64,000 bases of DNA from Methanobrevibacter millerae (GCA_015063005.1 SUTF01000002.1:134353-198352), one strand, 5' to 3'. Positions 50,328-59,667 are shown, counted from the stretch's first letter. Numbers and translations: made by a program. The notes: a model not told the origin generated them from the sequence alone.

Positions 50328-51029
50328 TTATTTAATAGTTTTTGTCTCTGCTTCACCGCTTGAAATCTCAGCCATTTTAGCAGTGAAGGAATTTTGAAGA
50401 CCACCAGGCATTTCAACAATGCCAATCCAAGATCCATCCTGTTGCCATTCCTCATTTATGATTTCGCCAAATCCATGAATAACAGAATAAGCACTACCTG
50501 CGGCAGAACCAGGTAAACGAACAGCAACTTTAACTTTTTCAAATCTAATAGGAATAAGTGGTTTGATGGCTTTAAGAGCTGTTTGAACTTGCTGATTTAC
50601 AGAAATAAATGGGTCAAATCTTACTTTAGCCTCATCACATGCATTTTCAATTCTTTGAACAGGATGAGGAAGCCCATTTTGAGGATTAATAGCTTCTTTA
50701 GCTATTGTATTGATAACCAACTTTCTTTTATCAGCCTGCATTTTTCTTTTTTGCTCTGCAGTTAATTGAACAGTTCCTTTTTCTAGGATTATTTTAGAAA
50801 CTTCAATAGGATCTGTAGTTTCAAAAATTTTATTCATTGCTTCTTCAGAAGCTTTATCTCCTTTTTTAGAGTCTTTAAAAATTTCTTCAACAGCTAAAAG
50901 ATCTTCAATGGCAACGTCCTGTCCATCAGGATTTCTAAACTCAGCTGCCAAATCAGGGTCAACTAAAATTTCAAAATGTTCACCACTATACTCATATTTA
51001 GCTATTATCGCTTCATCCACATTTACCAT
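50328..51029 (-). CDS. ribosome maturation factor SBDS (Sdo1)
   Basis: 233 residues from ATG 51029, with GGGAGATATTTCA immediately before it. SBDS signatures are [37 protein letters not shown] and [28 protein letters not shown]. It helps release the anti-association factor from the large ribosomal subunit. It sits between psmA and rrp4, the order seen in other archaea. Confidence 0.94.
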   Translation of the reverse strand: MVNVDEAIIAKYEYSGEHFEILVDPDLAAEFRNPDGQDVAIEDLLAVEEIFKDSKKGDKASEEAMNKIFETTDPIEVSKIILEKGTVQLTAEQKRKMQADKRKLVINTIAKEAINPQNGLPHPVQRIENACDEAKVRFDPFISVNQQVQTALKAIKPLIPIRFEKVKVAVRLPGSAAGSAYSVIHGFGEIINEEWQQDGSWIGIVEMPGGLQNSFTAKMAEISSGEAETKTIK

Positions 51030-51065
51030 TGAAATATCTCCCAACTATCAATAATTAAAAAATAT

Positions 51066-51836
51066 TTATTCTTCTTCACTTTCTTGAGATTCTTCAACTT
51101 CCTCTTCCTCATTTTCAGCGAGGACATCTTCGATATAAGAAGCGACATCATCTTTAGAAAGTTTTACGTAGTTACCATCTTCTTTTTTAATGACAGCTAT
51201 TTCAACATTGTCTGAAGTAGTATCATGTTCTGTAGCTTCATTAATAGCTCTGATAGCTAAAGCGATAGCATCATCGATGGATAAATCATCACTATATTCT
51301 TCTTCGAAAATTTCCATTGCAGCAGATCTTCCGGAACCAATGGCGGTTGCCTTGTATTCAATCAATGCTCCACTAGGATCAGTTTCGAATAACTTACATT
51401 TTTCATTATATACTCCACCAATGATTAAAGCGGAACCGAATGGCCTTACTCCACCGTTTTGAGTATATAACTGCAACATGTCACATAATTTTTTAGATAA
51501 AGTGTCTACTCTAATTGGTTCGCTGTATGTGATCTTATTAATTTGTGCTTCCACTCTTGCTCTTTCGACTAATGCTCTTGCATCAGCTACAAGACCGGAA
51601 GTTGCTGCACCAATATGTTCATCTATTTTAAATAGCTTTTCGATAGATGAAGATTCTACTAATGTAGAAGTAGTTCTTTTATCTACTGCTAAAACAATAC
51701 CATCAGGGCATTTAACACCTATAGAAGTAGTACCTCTTTTAACAGCTTCTCTTGCATATTCCACTTGGAAAAGTCTTCCATCTGGGCTAAATACAGTAAT
51801 AGCCCTATCATATCCAGCATTTTGTAAAGGTTGCAT
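51066..51836 (-). CDS. psmA: proteasome alpha subunit
   Basis: 256 residues. The N-terminal YDRAITVFSPDGRLFQVEYAREAVKRGTTSIGVK is the alpha-subunit gate signature; an acidic tail (EEEEVEESQESEEE) ends the protein. It forms the outer rings of the 20S proteasome. It is followed by SBDS and the exosome genes. Confidence 0.97.
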   Translation of the reverse strand: MQPLQNAGYDRAITVFSPDGRLFQVEYAREAVKRGTTSIGVKCPDGIVLAVDKRTTSTLVESSSIEKLFKIDEHIGAATSGLVADARALVERARVEAQINKITYSEPIRVDTLSKKLCDMLQLYTQNGGVRPFGSALIIGGVYNEKCKLFETDPSGALIEYKATAIGSGRSAAMEIFEEEYSDDLSIDDAIALAIRAINEATEHDTTSDNVEIAVIKKEDGNYVKLSKDDVASYIEDVLAENEEEEVEESQESEEE

Positions 51837-52052
51837 AATATTACCTCACATTTAATAAATATTTATAAATATAAATTCTAAATTCAACTACTAAAAAATA
51901 CAAAATTAAAACCAAATCTCCATGAAAAGGTACTTTTAATTTTAATCACGAAATATAATTAAAATATATTTTTCTTTTTTCCATAAATCCAATTGATATT
52001 TATATATTTAATATATTAATAAAGTTTTCTATTTTAAAATAACAAAAAGTAA

Positions 52053-52409
52053 TTAAATGAATTTAGAGCATCCTTTTATGGTGCCTGAAATACCAATACA
52101 TGAAATGGAAATCTGTTTTCTTTTGAAGTTATTTACCAATGCCAAACTGGATCTGACCTCATCCTCAAAATCCCTTTGACATCGCAAGATTGCCTTATAC
52201 TCATTGAAAAAAGAAATCTCATCATTTTCAATTAATTCAATAGTCCATAAATTGAAATTAGCAGTATTATTCTCTCCCTGGAAACGAACGCAAGCCTCCC
52301 AAACAATGGAAGTGAAATCGTTCTTGGTCAATTCCTCATCTGACAGGATATCCAAGACAAGATAGTGATTATGTTTCCTTTGGGATTTAGGAAGGACCTT
52401 AAGCTTCAT
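52053..52409 (-). CDS. rnp2: RNase P protein component 2 (Pop5)
   Basis: 118 residues. The KLKVLPKSQRKHNHYLVLDIL start and the CVRFQGENNTANFNLWTIELIENDEISFF / GISGTIKGCSKF core are those of archaeal Pop5, which pairs with Rpp30 in RNase P. Its ATG overlaps the rnp3 stop. Confidence 0.92.
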   Translation of the reverse strand: MKLKVLPKSQRKHNHYLVLDILSDEELTKNDFTSIVWEACVRFQGENNTANFNLWTIELIENDEISFFNEYKAILRCQRDFEDEVRSSLALVNNFKRKQISISCIGISGTIKGCSKFI

Positions 52410-53107
52410 TAATCAACCACCCTTACACCTGATAAAATCAGATTTTTTCTATCGCTGTTGAATTTCAAAATATTTTCTGCAGTTCTAAATGAATTATCAA
52501 CCTCAGAAGCATCCAGTCCCGTCTGTGTAAAAACCGCTTTAAAGTCCTGGACAGTTCTTATATCAAAAATGGATTCTGCACCTGAAGACAATATCAAAGG
52601 AAAATCATACTTCTTATGTAGGCGGTATATATCCCTAAAGTTTGCAAGAACTTTAGACCTATGGGTAAAATAAGATTTAAGGACATCTATAAAAAAAAGT
52701 TCAATAGCCACATTATTGTCCTTAGCCTCACGAGCCAAAATATGATTTAAACCCGCATCATACCTTTTCAAATAGGGTCTTGACAAAACATCTATCTGGA
52801 CATTTTCAAGGGAAGTTCTGTTGACTTTCAAATCTCCTCCCAAAACAGATATGCATGAGGCCTTGTTTCTATACTTGCGTGTGATTTTTCTGATTTCAGA
52901 CGGATTATTTGATTTAATGTATAAAGTATAATCAAAATCAATCAAATCGCTTAACTTATCTTTTAGCTCATCCTTAAAGGTTAAGGCATTAGCAAAATCA
53001 TTCTGATCATATGAAAAATTAATATGGCTCCAACCATAATTATGGGCCTGAACAGCCAATTTTAAATTTTCATCACAACTGCTGCCCTTAACATTTAAAT
53101 CAAACAT
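52409..53107 (-). CDS. rnp3: RNase P protein component 3 (Rpp30)
   Basis: 232 residues from ATG 53107 (MFDLNVKGS), the usual family start. TIM-barrel Rpp30 sequence: LKLAVQAHNYGWSHINFSYDQ, EIRKITRKYRNKASCISVLGGDLKVNRTSLENVQIDVLSRP, and GAESIFDIRTVQDF. It supports the RNase P RNA in tRNA 5' maturation, paired with rnp2 downstream. It is the first gene of the RNase P/proteasome/exosome run. Confidence 0.92.
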   Translation of the reverse strand: MFDLNVKGSSCDENLKLAVQAHNYGWSHINFSYDQNDFANALTFKDELKDKLSDLIDFDYTLYIKSNNPSEIRKITRKYRNKASCISVLGGDLKVNRTSLENVQIDVLSRPYLKRYDAGLNHILAREAKDNNVAIELFFIDVLKSYFTHRSKVLANFRDIYRLHKKYDFPLILSSGAESIFDIRTVQDFKAVFTQTGLDASEVDNSFRTAENILKFNSDRKNLILSGVRVVD

Positions 53108-53276
53108 AATAATCATTTTAATATTTTATATTTAATTAATTTGGGGAAAACCCGCAATAATTCCCTTAGAAATTAATGTTTATTGTTTTCCAAGGAGGTG
53201 TTCACATCTAATTGTTAATTTAGATAAGCATTATATTTAAGTTTAATCGTGCTGATGATTTGGTGTTTTTGAAAAT

Positions 53277-53300
53277 CAGTTTTTGGTTAATGTCTATATT
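53277..53300 (+). repeat. left copy of direct repeat flanking the beta-helix adhesin
   Basis: AGTTTTTGGTTAATGTCTAT recurs, with one mismatch, at 56467-56486 on the other side of the adhesin gene. It may be shared non-coding flank from duplicated adhesin loci or a recombination site. Confidence 0.5.
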
Positions 53301-53336
53301 GCGGGAAATCCCGCAATAATCCCATTTAGACATTAA
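53287..53336. repeat. long intergenic hairpin
   Basis: TTAATGTCTA-TATTGCGGGA pairs with TCCCGCAATA and then TAGACATTAA (20 bp in total), with an 8-base bulge (ATCCCATT) on one side and an AA loop. A partial second copy of the right arm lies about 159 bases to the left. Confidence 0.6.
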
Positions 53337-53546
53337 TTTTTTCTTCTCAATATGAGGCGTTTAATCCTCTGTAATATTATTTATATTATCTTCTATTTAT
53401 GTTTAATTATTTTTAAAATAGACAATTGAATAGTGTTCCTCTAAGCAAAAAAGCCAACCATGAAAATAATGGGATTATTTTCTAAAGGTCTATCATCGAT
53501 ACGGATTATTTTCAACTGTCCATTCGGAGGTGATAAAAGTAAGCTA

Positions 53547-53639
53547 TTATCTCATATTAATGTAGGATGCATTAATAGCTTTTAATATTAGAAATATATT
53601 AAAGCAATATGTTCCTACTATGAAGACAATTAACTCCAC
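53547..53639 (-). CDS. possible small hydrophobic peptide, 30 aa
   Basis: GTG 53639 follows a textbook ribosome site (AAAAGGAGGTGATTTAA). The 30 codons give a hydrophobic peptide (MELIVFIVGTYCFNIFLILK then AINASYINMR). It could be a one-segment membrane peptide, or the ribosome site may be a leftover from a lost surface gene. Low confidence. Confidence 0.22.
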   Translation of the reverse strand: MELIVFIVGTYCFNIFLILKAINASYINMR

Positions 53640-53900
53640 TTAAATCACCTCCTTTTGAGAAGAAAAAGAAGATAATAATGAACGAATTGTATTTTAAAAA
53701 ATAAATAACACAAATTAAATCAATCATTTTATCATTCTCAAAGTTTTTTAAATTTGGCGGCCTTTGGAGATAATAAATATGATTCAAGAAGTATTTATAG
53801 CTTGTTGAGCTCACTCCTAAGAATTGTCCTCACTAATACATGATTAATAAGCTTTACGGTTAAAAAAAATAAGTGCGGTTAAAAAGGTATCCGAACCCAT

Positions 53901-56417
53901 TTAACCTGAAACAGTTACCTTGTTTGCGGCGTTCATGCCGTTATAGCTGGAAGTTATTATGTATTCGCCGGCCATTAAATTGATGGCTAGGCCTGCAACT
54001 CCATTTTCATCGGTTATCTTTTCATAGAATACTCCGTTGATGTTAAAGGTCACAGTCTGGTTCGGGTAGGGATTTCCCTGGCCGTCCAGAATCGTGGCGT
54101 TGAATCTGGATCCGTCCCTGTATGACATCACCAGGTCATCGCTTTTTATAACGGACTTTACAGTAATCTTATTTGACGCTCTCAGGCCGTTGTAATCGGC
54201 TGTTATGATGTATTCGCCCGGTTCCAGATTGATGTTCATCTTGACGTAGCCCTCATCGTCAGAGTATCTTTCATAAAATACTCCGTTGATGTTGAAGGTT
54301 ACCTTAACACCTGCTTTGGCGTAGCTTGCGTCATCTGCAAGTATCCTGACCTTGTACTGCGAAGCGTTTTTATAATACTTGGTCAGGTCATTGTGCTCGG
54401 CGTAATTTGTCAGTACAGTGATTTTATTTGTGTACTGCTCGCCGTTTGAAGGGTTGATTGCCGTAATCACGTACTCGCCGGGGTTTAAATTAATGTTCAA
54501 CCTTGCAACGCCATTATCATTAGTAGGCCTTTTATAGAAGACTCCGTTGATGTTGAACTCAACTTCTGTGTTTTTCAAAGCTTTTCCCTGAGTGTCGATG
54601 AATGTGGCGTAGTACTGTGTGCCGTTTCTGAATATCTTGGTAATGTCGTTTCCTAAAATCGTTTTAAGAACGGTTATGCTTGCGCTGGTCTTTGCATCGC
54701 CGCATTCACACATTACCGGATATGTTCCACTGTTTAAGTTGATTGCTATTGATGCAACTCCGTTGGAATCCGTTGTTCTTGTATATGTCTGGCCGTTTAC
54801 CGTTATATCCACGCTGATTCCAGGTATCAGCCTATTGTTTCCGTTTGTCACTGTTACGCCAAAGCGCTCAGGGCCGTGATAATACTTGGTCAGATTGCCT
54901 GCGGATAACGTGAAGTCCGTATTTGCGTCAACTATCAGAACTCCGGGCTTTACGTTGTAATTTGAAATATCGGCTGATCCTGTAACGTCATATGTTCCTT
55001 CAGCCAGATCGCATTGATAATAGTAAGGCTCCCCATCCATGTAATAACGGATTATGGTAGTTTCCTTTGTGGTTTTAGTGTCCCTGTTTGTGAATTTAAC
55101 ATGGATTGTGATGCCTGATTCAAATCTTATTACATTACCGTTGTCATCCTGAAATTTACATATCTCAACTATTGAATTCGGCACTGCAAGGGTATTTGCA
55201 AAAACAAGATTTGATTTTACTCTGGATGGTGATTCCCCTTCGGATATCAGGATGTCATATTTGTTGTCTGCAGTCATTTTGTTGTTGCTTAACGTCACGC
55301 TTGATTCGGCATAGACAAAGTAATCATTTTTGTTTGAGGCAAAGTTGCAGTTTGTAATGCTTTTCGCTTCACATATGGCGGTTGCGCCGTCTGCGTTATT
55401 GTTTGTAAAGTCGCAATGGTCAATATCCACCAAGGAATCAGCCCTTATTGCACCTCCGCTTCCTTCAGAGACTGTGTTTTCAACAAAATTGCAGCCTCTG
55501 ATTTCATTTTTCAACTGTGAATCCATTGATCCTGACATGTATATTGCCCCGCCTGTCATTGTTGCAGAATTCCTTTCAAAATGATTGTTTGAAATCAATA
55601 CTTGGGAGTAGTATCCGTAGCCGTCATCATTATACAGAACAGTTAAGGCGCCGCCGTGGTATTGGGCGGAATTGGCGATGAACCTTGATTCCGTAATTGT
55701 GCATTTGCGATAGTTTTGAGAAAAAATTGCTCCTCCGCTTCCCATAAATTCTTCTGTTCCCAACGCATGATTATTTTCAAAAACACAATTGCTTACCGTT
55801 CCTCCTTCCATAAATACGGCACCGCCTTCGTAACTTGCACGATTGTTCTGGAAATTGCAGTTGTTCAGGTTAATAACCTCTCCGTAAATTGCGCCCCCTT
55901 GGTCTGAAGCGTAATTATTGAGGAAATTACAGTTGTTTACATTAATCACCGATTCGCCGGCAGCTGAACATATCGCACCTCCTCCGGGAAGATGGTATCC
56001 TCCAGCATATCCGTTAGTATATCCTGCGACAAAAGTGATATCGTTAAAGGTATACGTTTTATCACTATTTACATCTATAAAGAATATTATTGAATGTCCT
56101 CCAGCGTCAAGGGTGTGTCCGTTCCCGTTTATGGTAATTGATTTTGTAATTACAATTCCCAAATCTGTAAATCCTGAATTGTAGGCATAATTCTTGTCTA
56201 GAGTAACTATTGAGCCCTCCCTTGCCTGATTGATTCTGCTTTGAAGTTCACTAAATGATCCTAGAGGGTCAGCTAACGTTTCATCAGTTTCGGGTAGTTC
56301 TATAATGTCATTTGCATCATCGGATGCGGTTAATGTTTCATTCACATCATCTGCTGCCGATACGCAGCTCAATGATATCAATATAAGAAATGAAATTAGA
56401 ATAATCAATCTTTTCAT
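53901..56417 (-). CDS. beta-helix adhesin-like protein with Ig-like repeats
   Basis: 838 residues with a signal peptide (LIILISFLILISLSCVSAADD). Residues about 60-400 are a right-handed beta-helix with GGAI/CNF-x-NN repeats (GGAIYGEVINLNNCNFQNNRA), as in Pmp-like surface proteins. The rest is about five Ig-like repeats of the same FNINGVFYxR...LNINLxPGEYIITA kind as the 25794-33254 proteins. It ends on an Ig-like repeat without a visible anchor or pseudomurein-binding repeat. Its codons are noticeably richer in G and C than its neighbours (for example 53930-54120). Confidence 0.85.
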   Translation of the reverse strand: MKRLIILISFLILISLSCVSAADDVNETLTASDDANDIIELPETDETLADPLGSFSELQSRINQAREGSIVTLDKNYAYNSGFTDLGIVITKSITINGNGHTLDAGGHSIIFFIDVNSDKTYTFNDITFVAGYTNGYAGGYHLPGGGAICSAAGESVINVNNCNFLNNYASDQGGAIYGEVINLNNCNFQNNRASYEGGAVFMEGGTVSNCVFENNHALGTEEFMGSGGAIFSQNYRKCTITESRFIANSAQYHGGALTVLYNDDGYGYYSQVLISNNHFERNSATMTGGAIYMSGSMDSQLKNEIRGCNFVENTVSEGSGGAIRADSLVDIDHCDFTNNNADGATAICEAKSITNCNFASNKNDYFVYAESSVTLSNNKMTADNKYDILISEGESPSRVKSNLVFANTLAVPNSIVEICKFQDDNGNVIRFESGITIHVKFTNRDTKTTKETTIIRYYMDGEPYYYQCDLAEGTYDVTGSADISNYNVKPGVLIVDANTDFTLSAGNLTKYYHGPERFGVTVTNGNNRLIPGISVDITVNGQTYTRTTDSNGVASIAINLNSGTYPVMCECGDAKTSASITVLKTILGNDITKIFRNGTQYYATFIDTQGKALKNTEVEFNINGVFYKRPTNDNGVARLNINLNPGEYVITAINPSNGEQYTNKITVLTNYAEHNDLTKYYKNASQYKVRILADDASYAKAGVKVTFNINGVFYERYSDDEGYVKMNINLEPGEYIITADYNGLRASNKITVKSVIKSDDLVMSYRDGSRFNATILDGQGNPYPNQTVTFNINGVFYEKITDENGVAGLAINLMAGEYIITSSYNGMNAANKVTVSG

Positions 56418-56465
56418 TAAATCACCATGATTGATTATATGTTTTGCATGAATATTAAATGTTAT

Positions 56466-56488
56466 TAGTTTTTGCTTAATGTCTATAT
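56466..56488 (+). repeat. right copy of direct repeat flanking the beta-helix adhesin
   Basis: AGTTTTTGCTTAATGTCTAT at 56467-56486 is partner of 53277-53300; it lies about 50 bases upstream of the adhesin start. Confidence 0.5.
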
Positions 56489-56552
56489 CATTTCTATTTA
56501 ATTTTACTTATGTGGGGTTTGTAAGAAAAAAAGCTTTTACAAGAACGTTTCA

Positions 56553-56660
56553 CTTGAACCTCCCCGACCTTTTAGAGGTCGGGGATTCGCAAACCTAAAA
56601 ACATATCAATGTTTTTTAGGGTATTTTACTGCACCGTAGTCCCTACGGCCATTCTAATCC
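56553..56660 (-). ncRNA. likely omega RNA 3' region and right end of the TnpB element
   Basis: Directly after the tnpB stop, the minus strand carries CCCCGACCT/AGGTCGGGG, a perfect 9-bp stem (56562-56584), followed by GAGGTTCAAG. This is the usual arrangement of an IS605-type right end that forms the scaffold of the TnpB guide RNA. The guide would then be the roughly 16-20 bases further left (about 56533-56552). The boundaries are inferred from known IS605 architecture. Confidence 0.6.
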
Positions 56661-57866
56661 TTTTTTAAGGATGTTTTTTGAAGCATTAACATCACGATTA
56701 TGATGAGCATTGCAATGTGGACAGTCCCATTCCCGTATTCCAATATTTCCTATTCCTGCTATGTTTTCGTTTTTCTCACCGCATTCGCTGCAGATTTGTG
56801 TAGATGGAAAATATTGAGGAACTTTTATGAATTCAACACCATCACGTTGACATTTGTATTCTAATTTCTCTAAGAAAGTACGTGGAGCATTTAATTGTAC
56901 TTTTCTGCTGAAATGTCTGTTGCGATGCCATGCAATTATATTTTCATTTTGAACGGCTATGAAAGAAGAATTTTTAACAATATATGTTGTTATTTTGTTG
57001 TAATAATCATTCCTTTTTCTTATTAGTTTTTGATACCATTTGTTTAATTGTTTTTTTGCTTTTTGGTATCTTACAGATCCGGGTTTTCTGTGGCTCATTT
57101 CATTTTGATATTGGATGATTTTGGCTGCTTCTTTTCTCAGGTCCAGATTGGGTATCTCTTGTGTGTTTGAAAGAACAGCTAGTTTACTGCATCCAATGTC
57201 TATTCCTACTTGTTGTAGTGATCCAGTGATTTTTTTGGGTATGTGTATGCGTTCGATATTGAAAACAGCATAATATTTATCATTGACTTTTTTGACAGTT
57301 ACATGTTTGATTTTTACTGTTGGGTCGTTTTTGTCGCTTCCACGGTGAAGCAATTCCCGGTATTTTTTGCTGGTTTTGAATTTCACCAATCCCAGTACCG
57401 CAAGTTTTATTTTATCGTACACATATTTGTCTTTTTCTATTCTCACATTGTTACGGTTGTTTATTATGCGGAATGTGTCTTTATTGTTTTTCTTGCTTTT
57501 ATATACTGGATGTTGTGCTTTTAGATTTACATTATAATAGTTTTTAAAAGCACTTATAAGGTCTATTTGTGACTGCTGTCTGCTACTGGATTCTGCTTTT
57601 TCCAGAAATGAATACTCCTGTCGTAACATATGTAAAATAACATCACAGGATTTTTTATTGACGATTATTTTATCAACATCATAGCCATAATGTAACAATA
57701 GGCGTTTAAAGTCGTTGATAAACTCCAATTCTTTATTGTAGATAAAACGATATATTCCAATATTAGACTCAACAGCACTAATATTAACAATCTTTTCACA
57801 TTTATCATTCATATCTGCTTTTGCAGGATAAATCCTAACCTCAATATTCTCTTTGACAACATTCAT
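56643..57866 (-). CDS. tnpB: TnpB (IS200/IS605-family RNA-guided nuclease)
   Basis: 407 residues, apparently intact. RuvC residues are present: Asp in GIDIGCSKLAVLS, Glu in FIAVQNENI and Asp in HNRDVNASKNI; the zinc finger CSECG...CPHC lies between the last two. The N-terminal OB/REC region is present. Known TnpB proteins cut DNA under omega-RNA guidance and keep the element in place. No TnpA (Y1 transposase) gene is next to it, so this is a stand-alone (IS1341-like) copy needing TnpA in trans. Confidence 0.93.
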   Translation of the reverse strand: MNVVKENIEVRIYPAKADMNDKCEKIVNISAVESNIGIYRFIYNKELEFINDFKRLLLHYGYDVDKIIVNKKSCDVILHMLRQEYSFLEKAESSSRQQSQIDLISAFKNYYNVNLKAQHPVYKSKKNNKDTFRIINNRNNVRIEKDKYVYDKIKLAVLGLVKFKTSKKYRELLHRGSDKNDPTVKIKHVTVKKVNDKYYAVFNIERIHIPKKITGSLQQVGIDIGCSKLAVLSNTQEIPNLDLRKEAAKIIQYQNEMSHRKPGSVRYQKAKKQLNKWYQKLIRKRNDYYNKITTYIVKNSSFIAVQNENIIAWHRNRHFSRKVQLNAPRTFLEKLEYKCQRDGVEFIKVPQYFPSTQICSECGEKNENIAGIGNIGIREWDCPHCNAHHNRDVNASKNILKKGLEWP

Positions 57867-57903
57867 ACGAATTTAAAATCACCATATTCTTTTTTTTATA
57901 AAT

Positions 57904-57922
57904 GAGTATGACCCACAATTTT
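57904..57922 (+). repeat. IS left terminal inverted repeat
   Basis: GAGTATGACCCACAATTTT; pairs with 59649-59667 with one mismatch. It forms the outer edge of the element on the transposase 3' side. Confidence 0.88.
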
Positions 57923-57992
57923 AATATTAATTAATATATTAGTATGATTATGTGATGATTTAAATAAATAGTGATGAAAAAAGAATAAAATT

Positions 57993-59528
57993 TTAAGTAT
58001 TTATATCATTTTGGTGAATATATTTGTTTATTTTTATGATATTTGATGCAATTGTAGTTAATTTTGCTTGTAAATCCATTTGATTCACACCTCTTGCTCT
58101 TGCTTGTCGCATGTTCAAATATTCTTTAGACAGTGCAAATGGTGATTCTGCTTTTGAAAATCGGGGTCGATATATTTCTTTTCCCCGTTCAGTTTCCATC
58201 TTTAAAAACATTTCTTTAGCCAAATCCCCTCCAAAATGAGTAATTACACGTGCATCAGCAGATTTACAACATTCATCATGATCAGGACAATTTTTGCATA
58301 TTTTAGATGAAGTATAATAAAATGTCTTTGTCTGACCGTTTTCATAATGTTTAGTATTGTGCCGTGGCAGTTTATGACCATTTGGACAAGTACAGTAACT
58401 ATAATCATCACTAAAAGGGAAATTATACTTGGAAAATTCCCATATTTCATCAGGCGATTTTTTAAAAAGTGTTGCTAATTGTTTATTTGGAATATATGCA
58501 TTCCAACCTCGTTCATCAATTTCTTCAAGAATTTCATCTTTCCAGTAGCCATTATCAGCAACTAATGGTAATTCACTTCCAATTTCACCATATAATGATT
58601 CATATTCATCAAATACTGGAACAAACATTAAATCATCCTTAGGATAAGATGTTGCCATAGAATATAAAGTTAATCCAGAATTCATCTCAACAACATTATG
58701 AACCAAATAACCACATTCACTGTACTTCTTTTTATTATAATGCTATAAAGATTCATTATCAGTTAAATTAACAGTACTTTGACCGCTTTTATTTAGATTA
58801 TCCAAAGAGATTTCAAGATTTTTAACTACTTTTTCAGGATTTTTAATAGCATTTTTTAATTGTTTGCGAGCAGGAAATTTTAGTTTCTCATCATCTAATT
58901 TTGATTTAGCATAATCAATAACCTCCCGATAATACTTTTCAAATTCTTCATCATTATTTAAATCAATAGGGACTTCATAACCTGAATCATCACCTAATAA
59001 TTCATCATCTTCATCATTTTTTAAAATAATTTCATACACAGTTTCCAATATTGCACGAATCTTTTTTTCACTAGCAACATTAAATGAAGAAGCATGAGCC
59101 TTAACAGTTGTACTGTCCAATGCTAAAGACCCAATTTTTAACATTCCAATATTTTGAGCAAATCTATTAACTTCTACCAATGTTAAAACAATAACATCTG
59201 CAAATTCCTTGTAAAAACGATTAAAAGTTCTGAAATCCGGACCATCAATGCCACATAAATACATATAAGGCAAATCAGTCTTTACACGACGACCCAACTC
59301 TCTTCCAGACTTTACACCATCAATATATCCTTGAACCACACCACGCAATAACACACGAGGATGATAAGAAGGATTTCCAGGAGTATCCCAATGGGCATCT
59401 TCCCATTCACTAAAATCAATACGTTCAACAATTTTTTCAACTAAAAAACAAGGATGATCATTAGGAATAAAATCCATTATATCATCAATTGAAATCTTAT
59501 TACCAATAGTATCAGCTCGTATGGCCAT
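57993..59528 (-). pseudogene. IS1182-like transposase interrupted by an in-frame amber codon
   Basis: The minus-strand frame reads from ATG 59528 to TAG at 58743-58745 (261 residues, with the DDE Asp in LALDSTTVKAHAS) and continues in the same frame from the next codon through 57993 (VADNGYWKDEI second Asp; AESPFALSKEYLNMRQARARG third acidic residue; Cys-rich CTCPNGH and CKNCPDHDECC). The interruption is a single nonsense change with no frameshift. The downstream half cannot act alone. Methanobrevibacter is not known to use pyrrolysine, so read-through as an amino acid is unlikely. Confidence 0.85.
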
Positions 59529-59648
59529 AAAAAAACACCTAAAAACATGTTAATTAACATATTATATATTTATTTTTATCCAATATAAAATTAACCATCA
59601 AATAATAAAAAAAGAAAAATAAGTAATACTAAATTATAAAAATATATG

Positions 59649-59667
59649 AAAATTGTGGGTCAAACTC
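59649..59667 (-). repeat. IS right terminal inverted repeat
   Basis: AAAATTGTGGGTCAAACTC, partner of 57904-57922, at the transposase 5' side of the element. Confidence 0.88.

Larger units (their letters stand above)
53108..53900. other. gene-poor accessory stretch between rnp3 and the beta-helix adhesin
   Basis: About 790 bases with no convincing gene except a possible 30-residue frame (53547-53639). It holds two related copies of a sequence containing CCCGCAATAATYCCNTTAGA (about 53148-53180 and 53309-53337), the second in a long hairpin; a hairpin GAAAATAAT ggg ATTATTTTC (53462-53482); three GGAGGTG-like ribosome-site sequences (about 53203, 53526, and minus-strand 53648); and one end of a direct repeat. 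It looks like relics of mobile or surface genes. Confidence 0.5.
57904..59667 (-). mobile_element. insertion sequence with 19-bp inverted repeats and DDE transposase
   Basis: About 1764 bp bounded by GAGTATGACCCACAATTTT (57904-57922) and its inverted partner AAAATTGTGGGTCAAACTC (59649-59667), 18 of 19 matching. It contains a single transposase frame broken by one amber codon. The family looks like IS1182/IS5-type with a DUF772 start. A possible short AAT target duplication is seen, too short to be sure. Confidence 0.88.

Noticed and set aside
53253..53262. TGATGA considered as a box C of a C/D guide RNA
   Set aside because: No CTGA box D, second C'/D' pair or terminal stem is found at proper spacing in the following 60 bases.
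53644..53656. aatcacctcctttt resembling the 3' end of 16S rRNA
   Set aside because: Only the anti-Shine-Dalgarno-like bases match, with no rRNA sequence before it; it is simply the complement of a strong ribosome site on the minus strand.
53599..53814. 71-codon minus-strand frame
   Set aside because: It has no ribosome site, is a patchwork of Lys/Phe/Ile runs (IIIFFFFSKGG) and crosses the strong ribosome site of the other candidate frame.
58743..58745. TAG considered as a pyrrolysine codon
   Set aside because: Pyrrolysine is used by Methanosarcina and Methanomassiliicoccales methylamine enzymes, not known in Methanobrevibacter, and a transposase would not be a usual target; a nonsense mutation is simpler.
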